From Lota lota (taxonomy: Eukaryota > Chordata > Actinopteri > Gadiformes > Lotidae): a DNA stretch of 64,000 nucleotides. The notes under the pieces are model-generated. The model did no database searches. It was not told where the DNA came from and saw nothing but the letters and a program-made list of their open reading frames with translations. Position numbers and translations under genes: made by a program. Location of the stretch: positions 5,542,001 to 5,606,000 of the forward strand of contig JACYXH010000216.1 in the NCBI GenBank assembly GCA_026745465.1. The letters are read 5' to 3'. This document shows positions 1 through 13,935 of the stretch, piece by piece. Every line of letters begins with the position of its first letter. The first letter of the stretch is position 1.

Positions 1-857
1 TGACCTTGTTCTGTTGGCTGTGCGGTTCAGCTGTCAGATAACACAGAGTACAAATTCTCTGACTGCAGATTTTATATGTTTTCAGCAGTTCCTTGCCTGA
101 ATCCTCTGAGCCGAGATAATAGAGAAACAGAAGCATTTGTTTTTTTTTCCTCTGGTTCACAGCATTCACAAACTATCCAATTAGGGGCCCTGAGTCGCAC
201 GGCAGAGCGTGCCAGGCAAACTAGGATGTAGGATGCATTCAAGAAGACTGGCACAACAACAGCCCTGTGGCAAGTTAAAGACAAATATACATCATACATA
301 TGTATATTACAGTTTATATGTATGGGATACACACCTGGGATTGCTGTCACTGTTGTTGTTCCAAAAGTTAAGCAGAACCCCTATTGAAAATGTAATTGAC
401 TCCTGATTCTGTGCTCCTCTTCTCGAGGGGCATTGAGGACATCTGGTCCCAAATAATGGAGAACAAACGGGCAAATATTAGTTACTGTTGACAATGTCAC
501 TGCGGTCATTGTGCAGGCTCAAACCTTTCCCCAAATCCCAGGGGTTTCCGTTTTTGTGTATTTGTTTGTCTTTCAGAAAACAACATTATCGAAGATCGAG
601 ATGGCTAATAAAAAATAAAATGGTTTGCTATTCCATGAAATAACATAATAAGGCCCTGCTGACAGGAGTTTAAGGTTAGGGAATGGATTTTCTAATGTTT
701 TTTGGTTTGTTGATCTCACAGTTAATTCATTATAAAGACATTCAGGCTATGTATTTTTCCACATTAGATTATTGTCATTCTGCAGACATGTTTCACAATA
801 AAATACCCATCAGATTCCATTCACATCATATGCTTTGTGCTACGTGTCAAAAACGGA

Positions 858-1100
858 TCCCTAAAACCTAACCCTAAAACCTTTAAACCAAAACCTAACC
901 CTAAAACCAAACCTAATTAACCTAACCCTAAAACCAAACCTAGCCCAACCCTAAAACGAAATGACCTAAAACGAAACCTAAATAACCTAACCCTAAATGC
1001 AAAATCTAACCTAACCCTAAAGCCAAACCTAATCCTTAAACCAAAACCTAACCCTAAAACCAAACCTAATTAACCAAACCCTAAAACCTAATCCCAACCC
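858..1100. repeat. Degenerate telomere-like C/A-rich repeat
   Basis: About 240 bp consists of irregular iterations of CCTAACCCTAAAACC and AAACCTAA. Exact CCCTAA hexamers occur many times, but with variable spacers such as AAACCAAACCTAATTAA. This resembles degenerated vertebrate telomeric repeat or a satellite that evolved from it. It is not a pure TTAGGG array. Confidence 0.8.
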
Positions 1101-2535
1101 CATGGTTGAGAGGCCCTGCTCTATGGCTCACTTAAGCTTCCGGTGGTTCAAAAGCAGATACTGATACAATTAACATGTTCTTACATCTCACCTCCATCAA
1201 ATATAGTTAAACGCTGCAGTGAGGATGGCTCTTGGAGGTAGAGCCAAAGAGAGTATGAATGAAATGGGGTTATAGGGGTTAACCAGACTCTAGTGGAGCA
1301 GGGCTGATGTAGCTATCATCTTTTAATCAAGAGGGAATGTTAGAAAAATCCATTCACTGCACGAAAGTGACATGAGGGAAAAGTGTAAATCGCCTGCATT
1401 CACTGCATCGCACCGAATGAACTCATCATTCATAAATTTTTTGGCACATTTTGTGCTTTGTATTCCGAGTAATTATTCCAAATAATTACACAGGTGCCAT
1501 TTGAAACCGTCGGCAGGATTCACTAAATGTCATTCCTTCAAGAGATTAAACGAGATAAGGAGCATCGAAGCAGGACCTCGTGTAAACCTCGTGTAGATGC
1601 AGATGATGTGGGCATATGGCTTATCTATAATAATAATAAAAAAGAAGCTTCCTGACATAATACGTTAGCAGCACAGACTCACGCACAGTCTTTGATTATA
1701 ACCGTCTTACAAAAGACATGTAATCAAGGCTTCAGGGCTGCTATCGCTCGCTGAATGACTCCAGCTAATTGCCCCCTAACTAGGGAGCCTTGATTAAGGT
1801 GCAGTTTGTGATTTTAGAGGAAGCAAGCAGTGGTGAGCGCTGTCTTTCACTCTGTTTGCCCCACACCAAATTGTTAATTTTCCTATTCATTTGTGCTGGG
1901 ACTGTTCCCGTCAAAAGACCTCATGCATAATTCAAGCCCCGCTCCATTAATAGTTTCTCACCAAGTTATTGCTTCTGATATGCCCTGTTGACTGTAGCTC
2001 ACCAACAGTCCGTCAGTCTGTCTCTTCACCAGTGAATCTATTCATTCACCCGCCCATTTCTCTCCATCCATCCATCTATACATCAATCATGGTTTGGGAT
2101 TCAAAATACGATGTTATGTGCATAGTAGGCCTATGCATAGTAGGCTAACAGTTTGCAGCATGCTTCCTTTGGTTTCATTGTTTTTGCTCATTCTTAGTAA
2201 GGCGGGGGTGTCAGCCCTCTCTCTCCATCGGCTATTCGCTGACAAGTTGAAATCACACTGCCAGACACCGATCTGCAATGTATTCATTTGAGTATTTAAA
2301 TGAATAATCTCCAAGATTTTCATTAAAATTAATGTCTGGTAAGTCATTATTAATCGCAGAATGAGGTAACAATGGTGATTTGGCCTATGGCCCACTGATG
2401 AAATCCCTTCCATATGCATTAGCAGTCTTGTGAATGCTACGCACTGGGTGTCGGTGGCGACATTCCCAGTAAAAGAATCACAAGAAGCGCAGTTAGTTTT
2501 CCGTTGCTAGTTAACCAACTGCAAACCGAATGACG

Positions 2536-2672
<137 letters not shown>

Positions 2673-3989
2673 GGATCCAAAGACACCTGCAATTACGAAT
2701 TATCACCATAAATTTCGCTAAAGATAACTTAACGGAAATCTTCAAGATTACTTTGCCTCCTCAATATTATGTAGGTAAAATTTGATTTATATTCTTCAAA
2801 GCCTGTGATGGTGTTAATCATTTTTATTTTACTGCAATATTTTTAAAGCATTGGAACAGGAATGGTATACTGCAAATAAGGCCTTGGAGGTTCTTCTAAC
2901 TAGTAGTCCTAGAAAACCATATAGGCTATATGGCGTGCCAATGGCAATTTATGAAAACATAGGCCTACTACATAAGTTTCCAACATACTGTAGGAAATTG
3001 TAATCGCTAGGCCGGACGCTATTCGTCGAAACTAATGAAAAATAAATTTGAATTGCAACACGATGATGGATTTGCATTCGTAAAAAGCTCTTTCTTGTAT
3101 GCCTATGAATGCCACTTCACTGCATGCACAACCCCATGTTTAACTTGTATGTACAATCTGATGGGCGTGCTTTATAAGGTCAGCGACAAACGAATTAAAT
3201 AGTTTGAGGTTCCCCACCTTGCAGTGACAAGCATGGGTGCCGGTAATGTGGATGCAGCCAGAGTAAACGCTCTGTGCATCTGAAATGAATGGCGTATTGG
3301 CACTGAACTTGCGTTGTAAAAAACCTGCTCTAGTCTTCATGGAGTGTAAATTACAGTGGAGCTTTGGCGCCCTCTGTCGGTCGCATAATAAATAATCACG
3401 ACTAAAGACCACTGATGAAGACCACGGCAATAAATCTTAGTAACTAGACAACATGCCTGTGCAAAACAAAAATTATATAAGGACGTCATTAAAGCAGGCA
3501 AACGTAACTGTTGTTGAACGTGGTGTCAGCGCAGCTAATATGTCAATGTGTCTGCTGTTTCTCTTCTATCCTTCTATAGCTTCCACTTACTGGAATACTT
3601 ATCAAAGACAGTGAGCACATAGTGCAATAAATAATACAATACAGGCTGACCTGAAGTAGGATGCCAATTTTAAAAATGTATTTATAATATAATACAATAC
3701 AAGGGTATTCTGTGCAAGAGGTGGTTGGGCGTATGTGAAACCTGTACATTATCAACAAAGCAGTATAAACTGAAGCAAACCTGCAAGCAGAGCACGGCTG
3801 CTTCACTGCGATCATGTCAAATATCTGCGATCATGTAAAATATCTAATCGAGATACATATCATATACCATATCATACAAATGGTTTCCTCGAGCATACCA
3901 TGGCTGTAAATGTTAGATTACATATTTATATAAAGTGCAATAAAAATTAAACACTTACAGTGAAGGCCCGGCCCTGATGTACTAATGAT

Positions 3990-4127
<138 letters not shown>

Positions 4128-4833
4128 CTACCTCCTCTCCCCTGCACCCCCCCATTAAGGGCCATTCATGGTTTGGCCCATTGGAGGGGAGGGGGTGGCA
4201 TGTCAAGGCAGACACCTCCACACACACAACACACACACACACACACAAATCAACCAAAGTCGAATTGCTTATTATTCACTGCATTACAACATTTATCCAT
4301 AAAAAAGTTTACCAATCTGTGGATAGTTCCTCAAAATGAGGCAGAGGCTAGAGGAACGAGAAAGTATTGTAAAATATAGAATAACTATTTTCTTACAATT
4401 ATGGACAGTTGTTGTTTTAAAGATTGCTCAGCCTACACTGAGCGTAGCACCACATGCCCACATGTTTAACTCTGAATAGTATGAAATATCTGGAAATATA
4501 TATAAGCAGATCCATTATTTAAAAAAAAGAAGACATACAACAAAGGCATATCTGACATAAAAAGATATAGGAAAATAGTAGCACTGTTAGTGATGAGATT
4601 ACATTTTACAGTTTGGGGATATATTCTGTAATCAATGTTGCTGTTTTCTTTCCCTTAATGGTTGTCTATAATGTATTATTTTGAAAGATTATAAAATGCA
4701 TGTATACGTTCTGCATCACAGTTGTAACTCATCAATACGCGAGGAGCTGTGTTCAGGCTGTAAGTGGTGTGAATCTAAGGGGCTTTTTCTCCGTATCACA
4801 CCAGCAACATCTGAGCGGGACATGGGAGTTCAT

Positions 4834-7800
4834 CTAGGTCTGCTGGGAACCCTGGTGGAGAACAGAAGCAAAGGAAGAAAATAACGGTTCATAAATTACC
4901 ATTGAGTGTAATTGTATTGGTAAAATAAAATCAGGAAGCTAGCAATGTTTGTTTTGCAAAAAAATAAATACATCATTTCTTGTGCCCTTCTTAAGCCATT
5001 TGAGACTGTAACTGTGATTAAGGGCTATACAAAAACGGTAGCATCCAAGTGAAATGATGCATGGAATATATAGAACGCAAAGAAAGGAACGGCAGCTGTG
5101 GCCCAGTCCACAAACACGTTTCTCTACCCTCGCCACCTATCCTAAGGAGTCCCAGCAGCTCCGGTACCCATCTAAAAGCAGGTTTACGCACCGAGTTGGT
5201 CCTCTTGCGCTTCCAGCAGTCTGGGTTCAGGCGCTTCTGCTCTTCTGCCAGGACCTTGGCCTCCAGGGTGTACATCCTCCTCTCCTCGCTCTTCATCTTC
5301 TTCCACTTGTCCCCGAGGATCACACTGATGGCTCTGCACGGCGTTGGTGAAACTCACGGTTATTATCGGTAATTACACCACTGTAAGCCCTCTTTTTATA
5401 CTTTGATAACCTGCGCGGTTGCATTTTGTATCTTGTTTTGTTTTACAGTACACAGCATACAGACAAATTCCCTCGATGTGGAGGCTTACCTGGCAGTAAA
5501 GCATTTTCTGAGTCTGATTACTAATAGGTCTTGATAATGGTCAGGGATATAAGCTTTATCTATTTGAATGGACACCAGGCTAAAATGGTGTAAAAATCGG
5601 AGATTACCAGAAATCGAATAACAACATTATTCTTATGCTTCACCGCAGTTCACAATGTTCGGTCAAAGTAATAAATAGTGTCAATGATAGGTGTTGCACA
5701 GTGTCTTCTATTAAGCACCTGCATGATTTAGAATGAGTGTCGGAGCCCCTTTTCAAGGATGCCTACAGGTAGGCTGTGAAAAGGTAGGCTGTGAAAAGCT
5801 AGGCTGAATGAGCTAGAACCCAGTACCTTTCAGCGAGGGGAGTCGAACACCCTCACCACTAGACTATCCTATCCCCTTAAAAAGGTGCTGTAGGTAAGAT
5901 TTAAGAGCTATTATTTGAGTGTAATTGATTAGAAATTGCATAGCCATCCGTTTGCTACAATTGAGTGAAATGTGCTGTGAGAATAGTTGACTGCCCTGCC
6001 TCTGTATCAGCCAATTTAGATTTTAGACCGCTCCCGGGTAATCTCTGAGCAATCAGGGCATCCCTTTCCTCAGTGGATCATGGAATCCATCTTGCCTGTC
6101 AATCACGGATGCAAGAATGCAACACTTCTCAATCGTGGAGAAATGTAGGGAGAGAGCAAAGAGGGAGTGGACGTTTCCTGGGTTTAGTTTAGTTTCAAAA
6201 TCTTGCCGTCTTCTGCTCTCTCTTTACAACTCTCCAATCTTACCTACAGTACCTTTGTCTACAGCCATGTCACTGTTTTCGACGGACCCAGCATTACTAT
6301 AGCGATGCAGGAAGAATACACACCTGTTATCCTTGCCAGGATACATTTGAGTGTACTCTACTCTGTACTTCTTAGCAAAGAGCATGAATGCATTCATTGG
6401 CCGCTTGCATTTTGTGGGCGTGGCAACAATAGCCGTCCCTGAGCCATGGCTCCTGCTTGATTTGCTGTTAGAGGATTGGGGGGAGCTGGAGCACTCAAAC
6501 TTATCACAGTCTGGGCTCACAGCGCCCCCACTGGACTGGGAGGTCCTGCGCTGGCGAGCCATGTTGCTCAACACATACACGGCTGAGGAGTCCAGCGGGG
6601 TGAAGTCATAACTGCAAGAGGAGAGACGGTCATGGTTATTAAGGAGCAGCTAGGGATCAGGCATACAGGTACACTGTAGTAGGCTGCAGACATTTGGGGT
6701 CAAAAAGTCCAAACACTTACCACTCTAGACTGTCTATCATGCACCCATGCAAGTTAAATTAGGCATGTGAAAATTAAATGCTATGCCAATATAGAAAGTG
6801 GGTATAGAGTAATGTGTAGATAATGTTTGTTCTATGCTGTATACAGTAATTCATATTTAATTGAGAATAACATATACACATCATTGAGTAGTTGAAAGAT
6901 ACCTACATACATTGAATCTGCCGAAAAACAAGTGAACAGGGTCAGGTCATTTTGTAGTTCCGCTTGATCACTGTCACCCTGTTTATTTAGGTATCTCCAG
7001 TTGACTCTTGCTTAGCTAGCGTCTAAATAGAGTTAGGTCTGCTTTTACTCTGCAGGCAACCGGCATGACTCATACAGAACAACACACATATCATTTACCA
7101 TCTGCATGTTGAAATCATGACCCTGATGATTTTTCATCAGTGCGCTAGATCACGTTTGTAAGGATGGTAGCATACCTCCTGAAAGTGTCAAAGACCACCG
7201 AGTCATCACAGTTAATGGCATCCGGGTGATTGGGTGGCAGACACAGGTCCCCCACCTGCATCTCATAGCAGGGGATCCCATGATGCACCACAGTGAGGCT
7301 GGGGTAGAAGGAAGACCACCCTGAAAGAGAGGTGCAGAGAGAGAGAGAGCATTAGCGATGGGCAGCTGCGGGTGATTATTTGCAGATTATTTGCAGATTA
7401 TTTGGTAAACACAAAATATAATGATAGCGTCCCGTATACTGAACGATTGTGTTAAGAGGTTTGGTGTTGGCCAAAAATACATATACAGTATACTGTATAT
7501 GATTTACTATATATTTGTAGGTATGCACTTGCAATGCATACTCTGTGTTTCCTATAGATTCCTAACAAATGTCAATATAAGCAAACAAATGAAAAGCATC
7601 ATATTTGTGCATTTTCTACCTTTATTTTTGACAAAAAACGGGTGGTCCAGTCGACATTCTGCTGTTAAAAGGCCATTGATGGATGAGCCGGGGTCAAAGG
7701 TCAGTTTGAGCACCACCTGGGCAACAGACATGGCCTCCTCATGGTCCACCAACCTGAGCCCCTCTGAACCGTAGCTCTGGACAACACAAAGACAATCACA

Positions 7801-10662
7801 CTCATCATCTCGATAGGTTTACAATCAATCACAACACATTATTTTTAGCACAGTAGTGAGAGAGTGAGCGTCGTGCATGCATACGTGTGAGTGAGTGAGT
7901 GAGTGTGTGCGTGTGTGGTAGCACACCTTGAGGGAGGTGCACACCATCATGGACTCGTCGTCTGAGTCGTCATCAGAATCTCTGAGGTCGTCTGCGTCCT
8001 GCCACTCCACGTTGGAGCCGCGATGGAAACGCAGCCGGGTGCCTGCGGAGACGACACATGAAGACGTCAACACACCCGGCGGACACACAGCAGAATCACT
8101 GTGTAGCGCTGTACAGTAGTAGTAGTGAGTTGGTGGGACAGTTGTGAAGCACGTCTGGGTTTGAGATCCATCCATCCGTTTTTTGTTTGTTTATCTTTGC
8201 AAACCACTTGGGCTGTATGTATTGACATCATCTGTACATGCACTTTAACCTAACCATACATTCAATGTTGATTCAATGTACATCACTGGATTCTATTTAA
8301 TGGAGGTTTGATTACACCGGCACACTTCCACTTTATATATTTTTTATATTCTATATTTCTTACTCTTATATTCTTATTTTTACTCTTACTTTAGCTTTTT
8401 TTATTAGCTATATACCTACTACGTGTTTTACAGTGCATTTGATAAATACAAATCTTAAGTCTTGAATCATCAACATCAAATACTACTGCAGTGACGTTAG
8501 TGTGCAATGGGTATGTGTGTGTTCCCATTCTCCGATTGGTGTACCTTTAAGGAAGCAATGCCAGGCTGTAGAGGGCCAGGAGCGAGACCAGGCCATGTCC
8601 TCATCGTCTGAAAATGACGAAGACATGGAGAAGACTCCGGACTCGGATTCACTGCTGGCCTGTTCCAGATCAGGGACAAAAACTTCATGTCATTCTTTAC
8701 TTTGTCATCATTTGTATCCAAAGTGACTTACAGTGAACTGAGACACAGTCATTATGATGCAGCAGGCATGGATTGGTTGTGGATTGGTTGTGGAATCTTA
8801 CTCAAGGAAGCCTTCAGGTAGAACTGTGTACTGTGTACAATGTACATATAATATGTACATAGATATAAATATATATAAGTACATTGTGGGGGCTTAATGA
8901 CATAATTTCATTGACCTCTTAAAATTATAAATCATAAGTCTATTTGGATAAAACCGTCTGCTAACTAAATGGTAAATGGACTGCATTGATATAGCGCTTT
9001 TCTAGCCAGTGGCCACTGAAAGCGCAATTATTGCCTAACATTCGCCCATTCATACATACACCAACGGTGGAGTCAACCGCTCGTCGGGAGCAGTTAGGGC
9101 TAAGTGTATTGCTCAGGGACACCCCGACACTCAGCTAGGAGGAGTCAGGGATCAAACTAGCAACCTTCCGGTTGCCAGTCAACCCACTCTTCCTCCTGAG
9201 CCACTGCTGCCCAACTACAGAGTAACCAACAGAGGAACGGCCGGCGGTGTGTCTGATTACCCTGACACGTCTGCGCTCCCGCAGATGCATCCTGGACGGG
9301 GTGGGGGCGCTGCTGGCCACTGGCGGACGGGCGTAGGAATGTAAACTGTTGCTGGTGCCGAAGATGTGGACTGGGGACGATCTGAAAATGTTATATTAAA
9401 TAAAAACACAGAAAATAGACAAACATGGGGAACGTTTATAGGGATTCATGCGACCGTGGATAACATTTCTCTGATACACAGAGCGGTATAGGAGTATTCA
9501 CCTGTTGGTTGTATTGCACTAAGCAATCATGCAGTCATGACACGTCACCGTCCCCACCACAAGTGACAGTGTGCTAGTCATGCTATTAGCAATAATGTCC
9601 CCGAGACAAACAGGTGAATCATTTCTTACTGGGTTAAAGAAAATGATAAGAATGATGCCAAGATACCCCTAAGCCTAAAAAGGTACAATAGGCTACATTT
9701 GTTTGTTTGAAATGGGTTCTAAAACTATTTCTGTCCTGTCGACTAAATGCAAACTTTAAGGCTACAGGGATCTAGGTTCATTGCACCGACTGTAGAAGAG
9801 TAGAGAAATTCCAAGGTCAACGAGCCACTCTTTTTGAGGGCGAGGTTTGGAAAGAGTAGGGAGAGGGAGGGGGGAGTAGTAGAGTGTTTTTTCAACATTT
9901 AGACTAGAGCTAGCTACGAATAGCAAATCTTGAATATAGGGCTTGTACAATAGAAAGCATCTTAGGATTTTTTGTTGGCGATACTCGCCATTTTGTGATG
10001 ACTCAAGAAAGTTGCAGTCATTTAAAATCCTTAATCAACATAAATATACTGCAACCAATGCTAAACAAAACTTTGTTTTGCCAAGTCTCGCATGAAAAAC
10101 GCTGTGGTTGTTTCAAATACAACAATGTCACCCCATAATGACAAATCAATCCCGATTCATTACTGAACAATGACCAAAAAACCATTACTACCAACATCAT
10201 AACTAACACTCCTATACTCCTATGCTTCCGAAATAGAGGCGGCCATTACGATGTGATGATGCACAAGCCCTATTGTCCCTTTAACCAGTGCTAAGTCCAG
10301 CTAGCCAGATTGACGAGCTAACCTCTTGTGAAGGGCGTCTTTGAGGAGGGGGCTCTGGGGACTGGTGGCTATGTTGGCGAGCTCCGCCAGCCAGTTGTTG
10401 GTGGGGGAGGTGCCCATGTCCTGGTGGGAGACCCCTGCCCCCAACCGGTACATCTCTGAAGACCTCCTGTCCTCTTCCACCTCCTGAAGCTCTGGCATGT
10501 CATCTGCACACAGACACGTCTCCTTCTTTTAAACATGCTTATTGTCATATCATATCTGGTACATGGTGGGGGCAAATGTGAAGAGTTACCGAAATCCATG
10601 GTGCAACCGGGTGAGGAGGGCAGCTCCTCGGTGCACTTTAGTGGGTCAAAAGACTCGTCCAT
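4834..10662 (-). CDS. hbp1: HMG-box transcription factor 1 (HBP1)
   Basis: HBP1 is a sequence-specific nuclear repressor linked in mammals to RB/p38 signalling, cell-cycle exit and Wnt inhibition. Ten coding exons (transcript order): 10590-10662, 10323-10503, 9261-9381, 8545-8659, 7927-8042, 7620-7776, 7176-7320, 6324-6611, 5192-5333, 4834-4851. They splice to 451 codons plus stop (human protein about 514). A conserved LAELANIATSPQSPL segment lies in the second exon. The AXH domain spans about residues 150-305, with VLKLTFDPG, LDHPFFVKNKG and WSSFYPSLTVV. The HMG box at about 370-440 starts KCKRPMNAFMLFAKKYRVEY and runs through NPDCWKRKRTNS. The 18-bp last exon encodes GSQQT-stop, close to human GSQQH, after a strong acceptor. 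The N-terminus is uncertain: the mammalian start peptide MVWEVKTNQ was not found, and bases before the ATG at 10662 still read like the human protein, so an upstream exon is possible. Confidence 0.93.
5755..5879 (-). repeat. tRNA-derived SINE fragment in hbp1 intron
   Basis: On the minus strand it begins with a tRNA-like head: a box A-like TAGTCTAGTGGTGAGG, then a box B-like GGTACTGGGTTC about 40 bp later. The GCCTACAGGTAGGCTG segment shared with the copies near 23210, 34200 and 37160 follows. The motif GTAGGCTGTGAAAAG is locally duplicated (5768-5805). Confidence 0.7.
8968..9212 (-). repeat. tRNA-derived SINE, second family, in hbp1 intron
   Basis: Read on the minus strand, this starts GGGCAGCAGTGGCTCAGGAGG (box A-like), has a box B-like GGTTGCTAGTTTGATCC about 45 bp later, and ends with AGCGCTATATCAATGCAGTCC, a tail I recognise as widespread in fish SINEs. 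It ends about 50 bp from hbp1 exon 9261-9381. Part of another repeat tail (GGATAAAACCGTCTGCTAA) abuts it at 8944-8967. Confidence 0.8.
9939..10270. mobile_element. MITE-like element, copy 1
   Basis: A 332-bp element with inverted ends GGGCTTGTACA / TGCACAAGCCC, flanked by TA on both sides. It has no coding capacity. The sequence is homologous along its length to the copies at 13606-13935 and 29206-29545, sharing for example the stretches TTTTGCCAAGTCTC and CCATAATGA. It lies in the hbp1 intron just downstream of exon 10323-10503. Confidence 0.85.
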
Positions 10663-12117
10663 TGTTGCTTTGCTCTTCTTTTCTCTTTTCTCTTTTCTAT
10701 CTTCTCTTTTCTTTTGTTTCCTTTTTCGCACGTGTCCGAGGTCAGATGTGCTGTCGTTTCTGCATTACATTACGCTTCCCCAGCTGGCCTAGCTGTTGGG
10801 GAAACAAAACATCAAAAGGATTTACCTAATAAAGTAAGATAACTGCATCATACTAAGGTCCATTCCAGGTAAAATGGCAATATAACTTAACTTAAGTTTG
10901 TTGATGATATAAAATTATACAAAATTATATAAAATGACATAAAAAGACAAAATTATATCCAACGATATCAATTTATATTATTTTACTATAGACTATATAA
11001 AGCCTATTAAATTGTTGAGGCCTACAAGTAGACCTACAAAATTAAATAACTATACGTTGAGGTTTTTGTTTATCTATTAGAATCGTTAAAGACATCTGTG
11101 ATATTTGTGCTTGAAATATCAAATGACATCCATCAGAAACAAATATCATATTTTGGAACATTTGGACGATACATGCGTGGGACGAGATAATCTTTTGTCT
11201 TAGGAAGAAATAGAGAAACCCTGTGCCAGACCAGTCACGTGATCGATGGCGTACAGGGCTTGTTTATAAACTAAAGACTGCATTCGCGCATGCGCACTAT
11301 CGCTCATTCATTCACTACTGCGTAACAAAAACTACCGATTAAACACATTCAATACCAAATAAAAAAAATCACGGTGTCTAAAAATATATGACAGCCAATC
11401 GTTATTGCTTTGTATAAAAAAGTAGACATTCTGGGAACGTAGCCCACCAAGTTCAGTCTATCAAAACATTAACCCTAGGTTATAAAGGACTACATGGATT
11501 CAATTCACAAGGTTGACCTAAAACGTTAGGTATTCTCATAAACCATTGGACACTTGCAAAAATTCAAAGAGTCACTTTGCTTTGATGTTTTAAATAAGTA
11601 TTTGATCAATAAGGTTAATACTTTTTGCTTAGAATTATATTCTAAATCATGGCAATTCCACCGTGTAAAATAATTAATGGATGCAAAGGAAAGTGTTACA
11701 ACACGGTAGTAGATCTTTCTGCAGGAGAAAGCAAAGGCACTGAAGCCTACATGGTAAACAAAAGAATGTCAACAAGTTCAGGCATGACGCAACCTATATT
11801 GCCTGTTCAAATAAATGAATGAGTTGGAAACGTCTAAACGCACATTCCAGAACAACTAACGCAATCAAACACCCTATTGAAGTTGGAAGTTTCGTAGCGC
11901 ACGGCGATTGCTGTCTGGTCGATTGATACAACCAAAACACACGTCACAATGAAAAAACAGGCAAGCACAATCTGTCATTCGACATTTAATACGCGCATGA
12001 CAACTCCACCAGAAATACATTCTCAAATCGTGCGGTAAAGTTACGCATAATGATGATCGATTATACGATTTTGATCCGTGCGTTACTTTGAATTTAAGTC
12101 GATAACTTACCACTTAC

Positions 12118-12360
12118 CAAAACTGTCGCCATCAAGTAACTCTCTTGCTTTTTTTCGGTGGGTGGGGAATGAACGTTGCCAAATAAGGAAAACTATTGGT
12201 GGATAAAACCGTCAGTAGCAAAGAGCTCTCGTTTCCATTGGTGTAGAGCACAGATAAAGCTGCAGAGGGCGCGGCTTGGTTTGTTGATGAAATTCTGATT
12301 GGGCGATCTGGGTGAAAGTACACGTCTGTTATAATCCAGTGACAGCTGATTGGCAATAAC
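12118..12360 (-). promoter_or_regulatory. hbp1: Putative hbp1 promoter with four inverted CCAAT boxes
   Basis: Four ATTGG motifs (CCAAT on the gene strand) at 12195-12199, 12237-12241, 12298-12302 and 12349-12353 lie just upstream of the candidate 5' exon that ends with a donor at 12117/12118. Clustered CCAAT boxes spaced 40-60 bp apart are typical of NF-Y-driven, TATA-less promoters. The transcription start is inferred, not seen. Confidence 0.5.
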
Positions 12361-13605
12361 AAGAACAATACTTTTGTTTTCTACTTTGTATGAAATGCTC
12401 AAGGCCTCATTACTCGCCATGTTTTAGCTTGTTTAAGCTTTTAAATATCAACAGCCTACAGTTTGATTTATATTCACAATCATGAATGAATGGCTGCATG
12501 ACTTGATGAATGGACGGACAAATGAATGACTGAATCTAACAATCAATGAGTGGATGGATGGACAAAAAAAAGCTAGACTCAAGGATATAAAACAGTTGTT
12601 TATTTGAATGAAAAGTGGAACATAATATTGGCCAATGTTTCAGTTTGTCTTCTATGGTACTCAAAATTACAAACACTGTGCACACTTGGAAGATAAGCAA
12701 TGTTTTTATTTATAGGCCTACATTACAAGTGTGTGAATAATATTTCAAAAAACAGGTTACGCTACAGTAAACAGCAAATAAATCAATACTGTAATTGCCT
12801 TAAAAAAGAATGAAGGCAAGAGAGTTATCACTGAAGTTGTCTGCTGAGGAGGAACATTTAAATATGCATTTCAAAATATTAGTTGTTTGCAGAGGTAGAC
12901 AGCATTAAATGATCTTAATGTCGCTAGATGGAATAACAACTTATTTTTCACTGACACGTGACTAAAATATTACACTGGCACACACAGAAAAAAAACAACA
13001 TTCAATAAATAATAGTTCCAAACAAAAATGAAGACATATACTAGTGGGAGCATATATTAAAATAAAGGCATAGTTTACAATGTATTACTGTAAAACAAAA
13101 TCGCTATCTTTGAAGTTGGTATTGTGCAAAAGCAAACAGCTACCAGTATACACTTAACAATTTACAGTTTAGGAAAAGGTAGCCAAATAATGTTATGGAT
13201 TATGACAATGGAGAAGTATATTGTTTAACAGGGTTGAGCATTGGCACCATCAAGATGTGTATAGTCTCTTTTGGTGCAAAGTGAATGTGAAAACTGGCTT
13301 ATAAAAAAAAAAAAATTCAAGTCAAATGTAATATGTCCCTTACATATATACTTCAGTTGATAGCAAACCTTTTATTTCTGTTCTTATACCAACTATATAT
13401 CTAAGCTTCAATATTCCCTTTAGGGTCAGTCTGGCCAAGAATTACAAAACAAGACACAACTGTTAATAAACAGTTTGAGTCAGTAACATATTACCTTTGG
13501 CATCTGAAGTTCATAAATAATATGTGTATAATACCTTATACTGAATCATAACACTGTGGACAGGTGAAAATTAACATTAGGAGATAATATGAATTGCCCT
13601 CTATA

Positions 13606-13935
13606 GGGCTTGTACACCAAAATGCATCATGGGATTTTGTTGGCGATACAACACCATACTGAGAGGACTCAAGAGAGTTGTGTTCTTTAAAATCCTATAT
13701 CAATAGGAATATACTGTAACCTAGGCTAATGGAAACTTTGTTTTGCCACGTCTCACACGAGAAACGCTGTGGCAGTTTCAAACACAACAAAGTCTCCCCA
13801 TAATGAAAAATCATTTCACGATTAATTACTAAAGAATGACCAAAATACCATTACAACCAACATAATACATTCCAATGCTCCTATGCGTCCAAAATTGAGG
13901 CGGTCAGTGCAATGTGCATTGCGATGTACAAGCCC
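13606..13935. mobile_element. MITE-like element, copy 2
   Basis: A 330-bp element with the best-preserved ends of the three copies, GGGCTTGTACA / TGTACAAGCCC, flanked by TA. It has the same orientation as copy 1 and opposite to copy 3. It lies 3' of prkar2b, possibly inside its 3' UTR. Confidence 0.87.

Noticed and set aside
2114..2419. 101-residue frame left of hbp1
   Set aside because: No family similarity I can see and no neighbouring exons; chance frame in AT-rich DNA.
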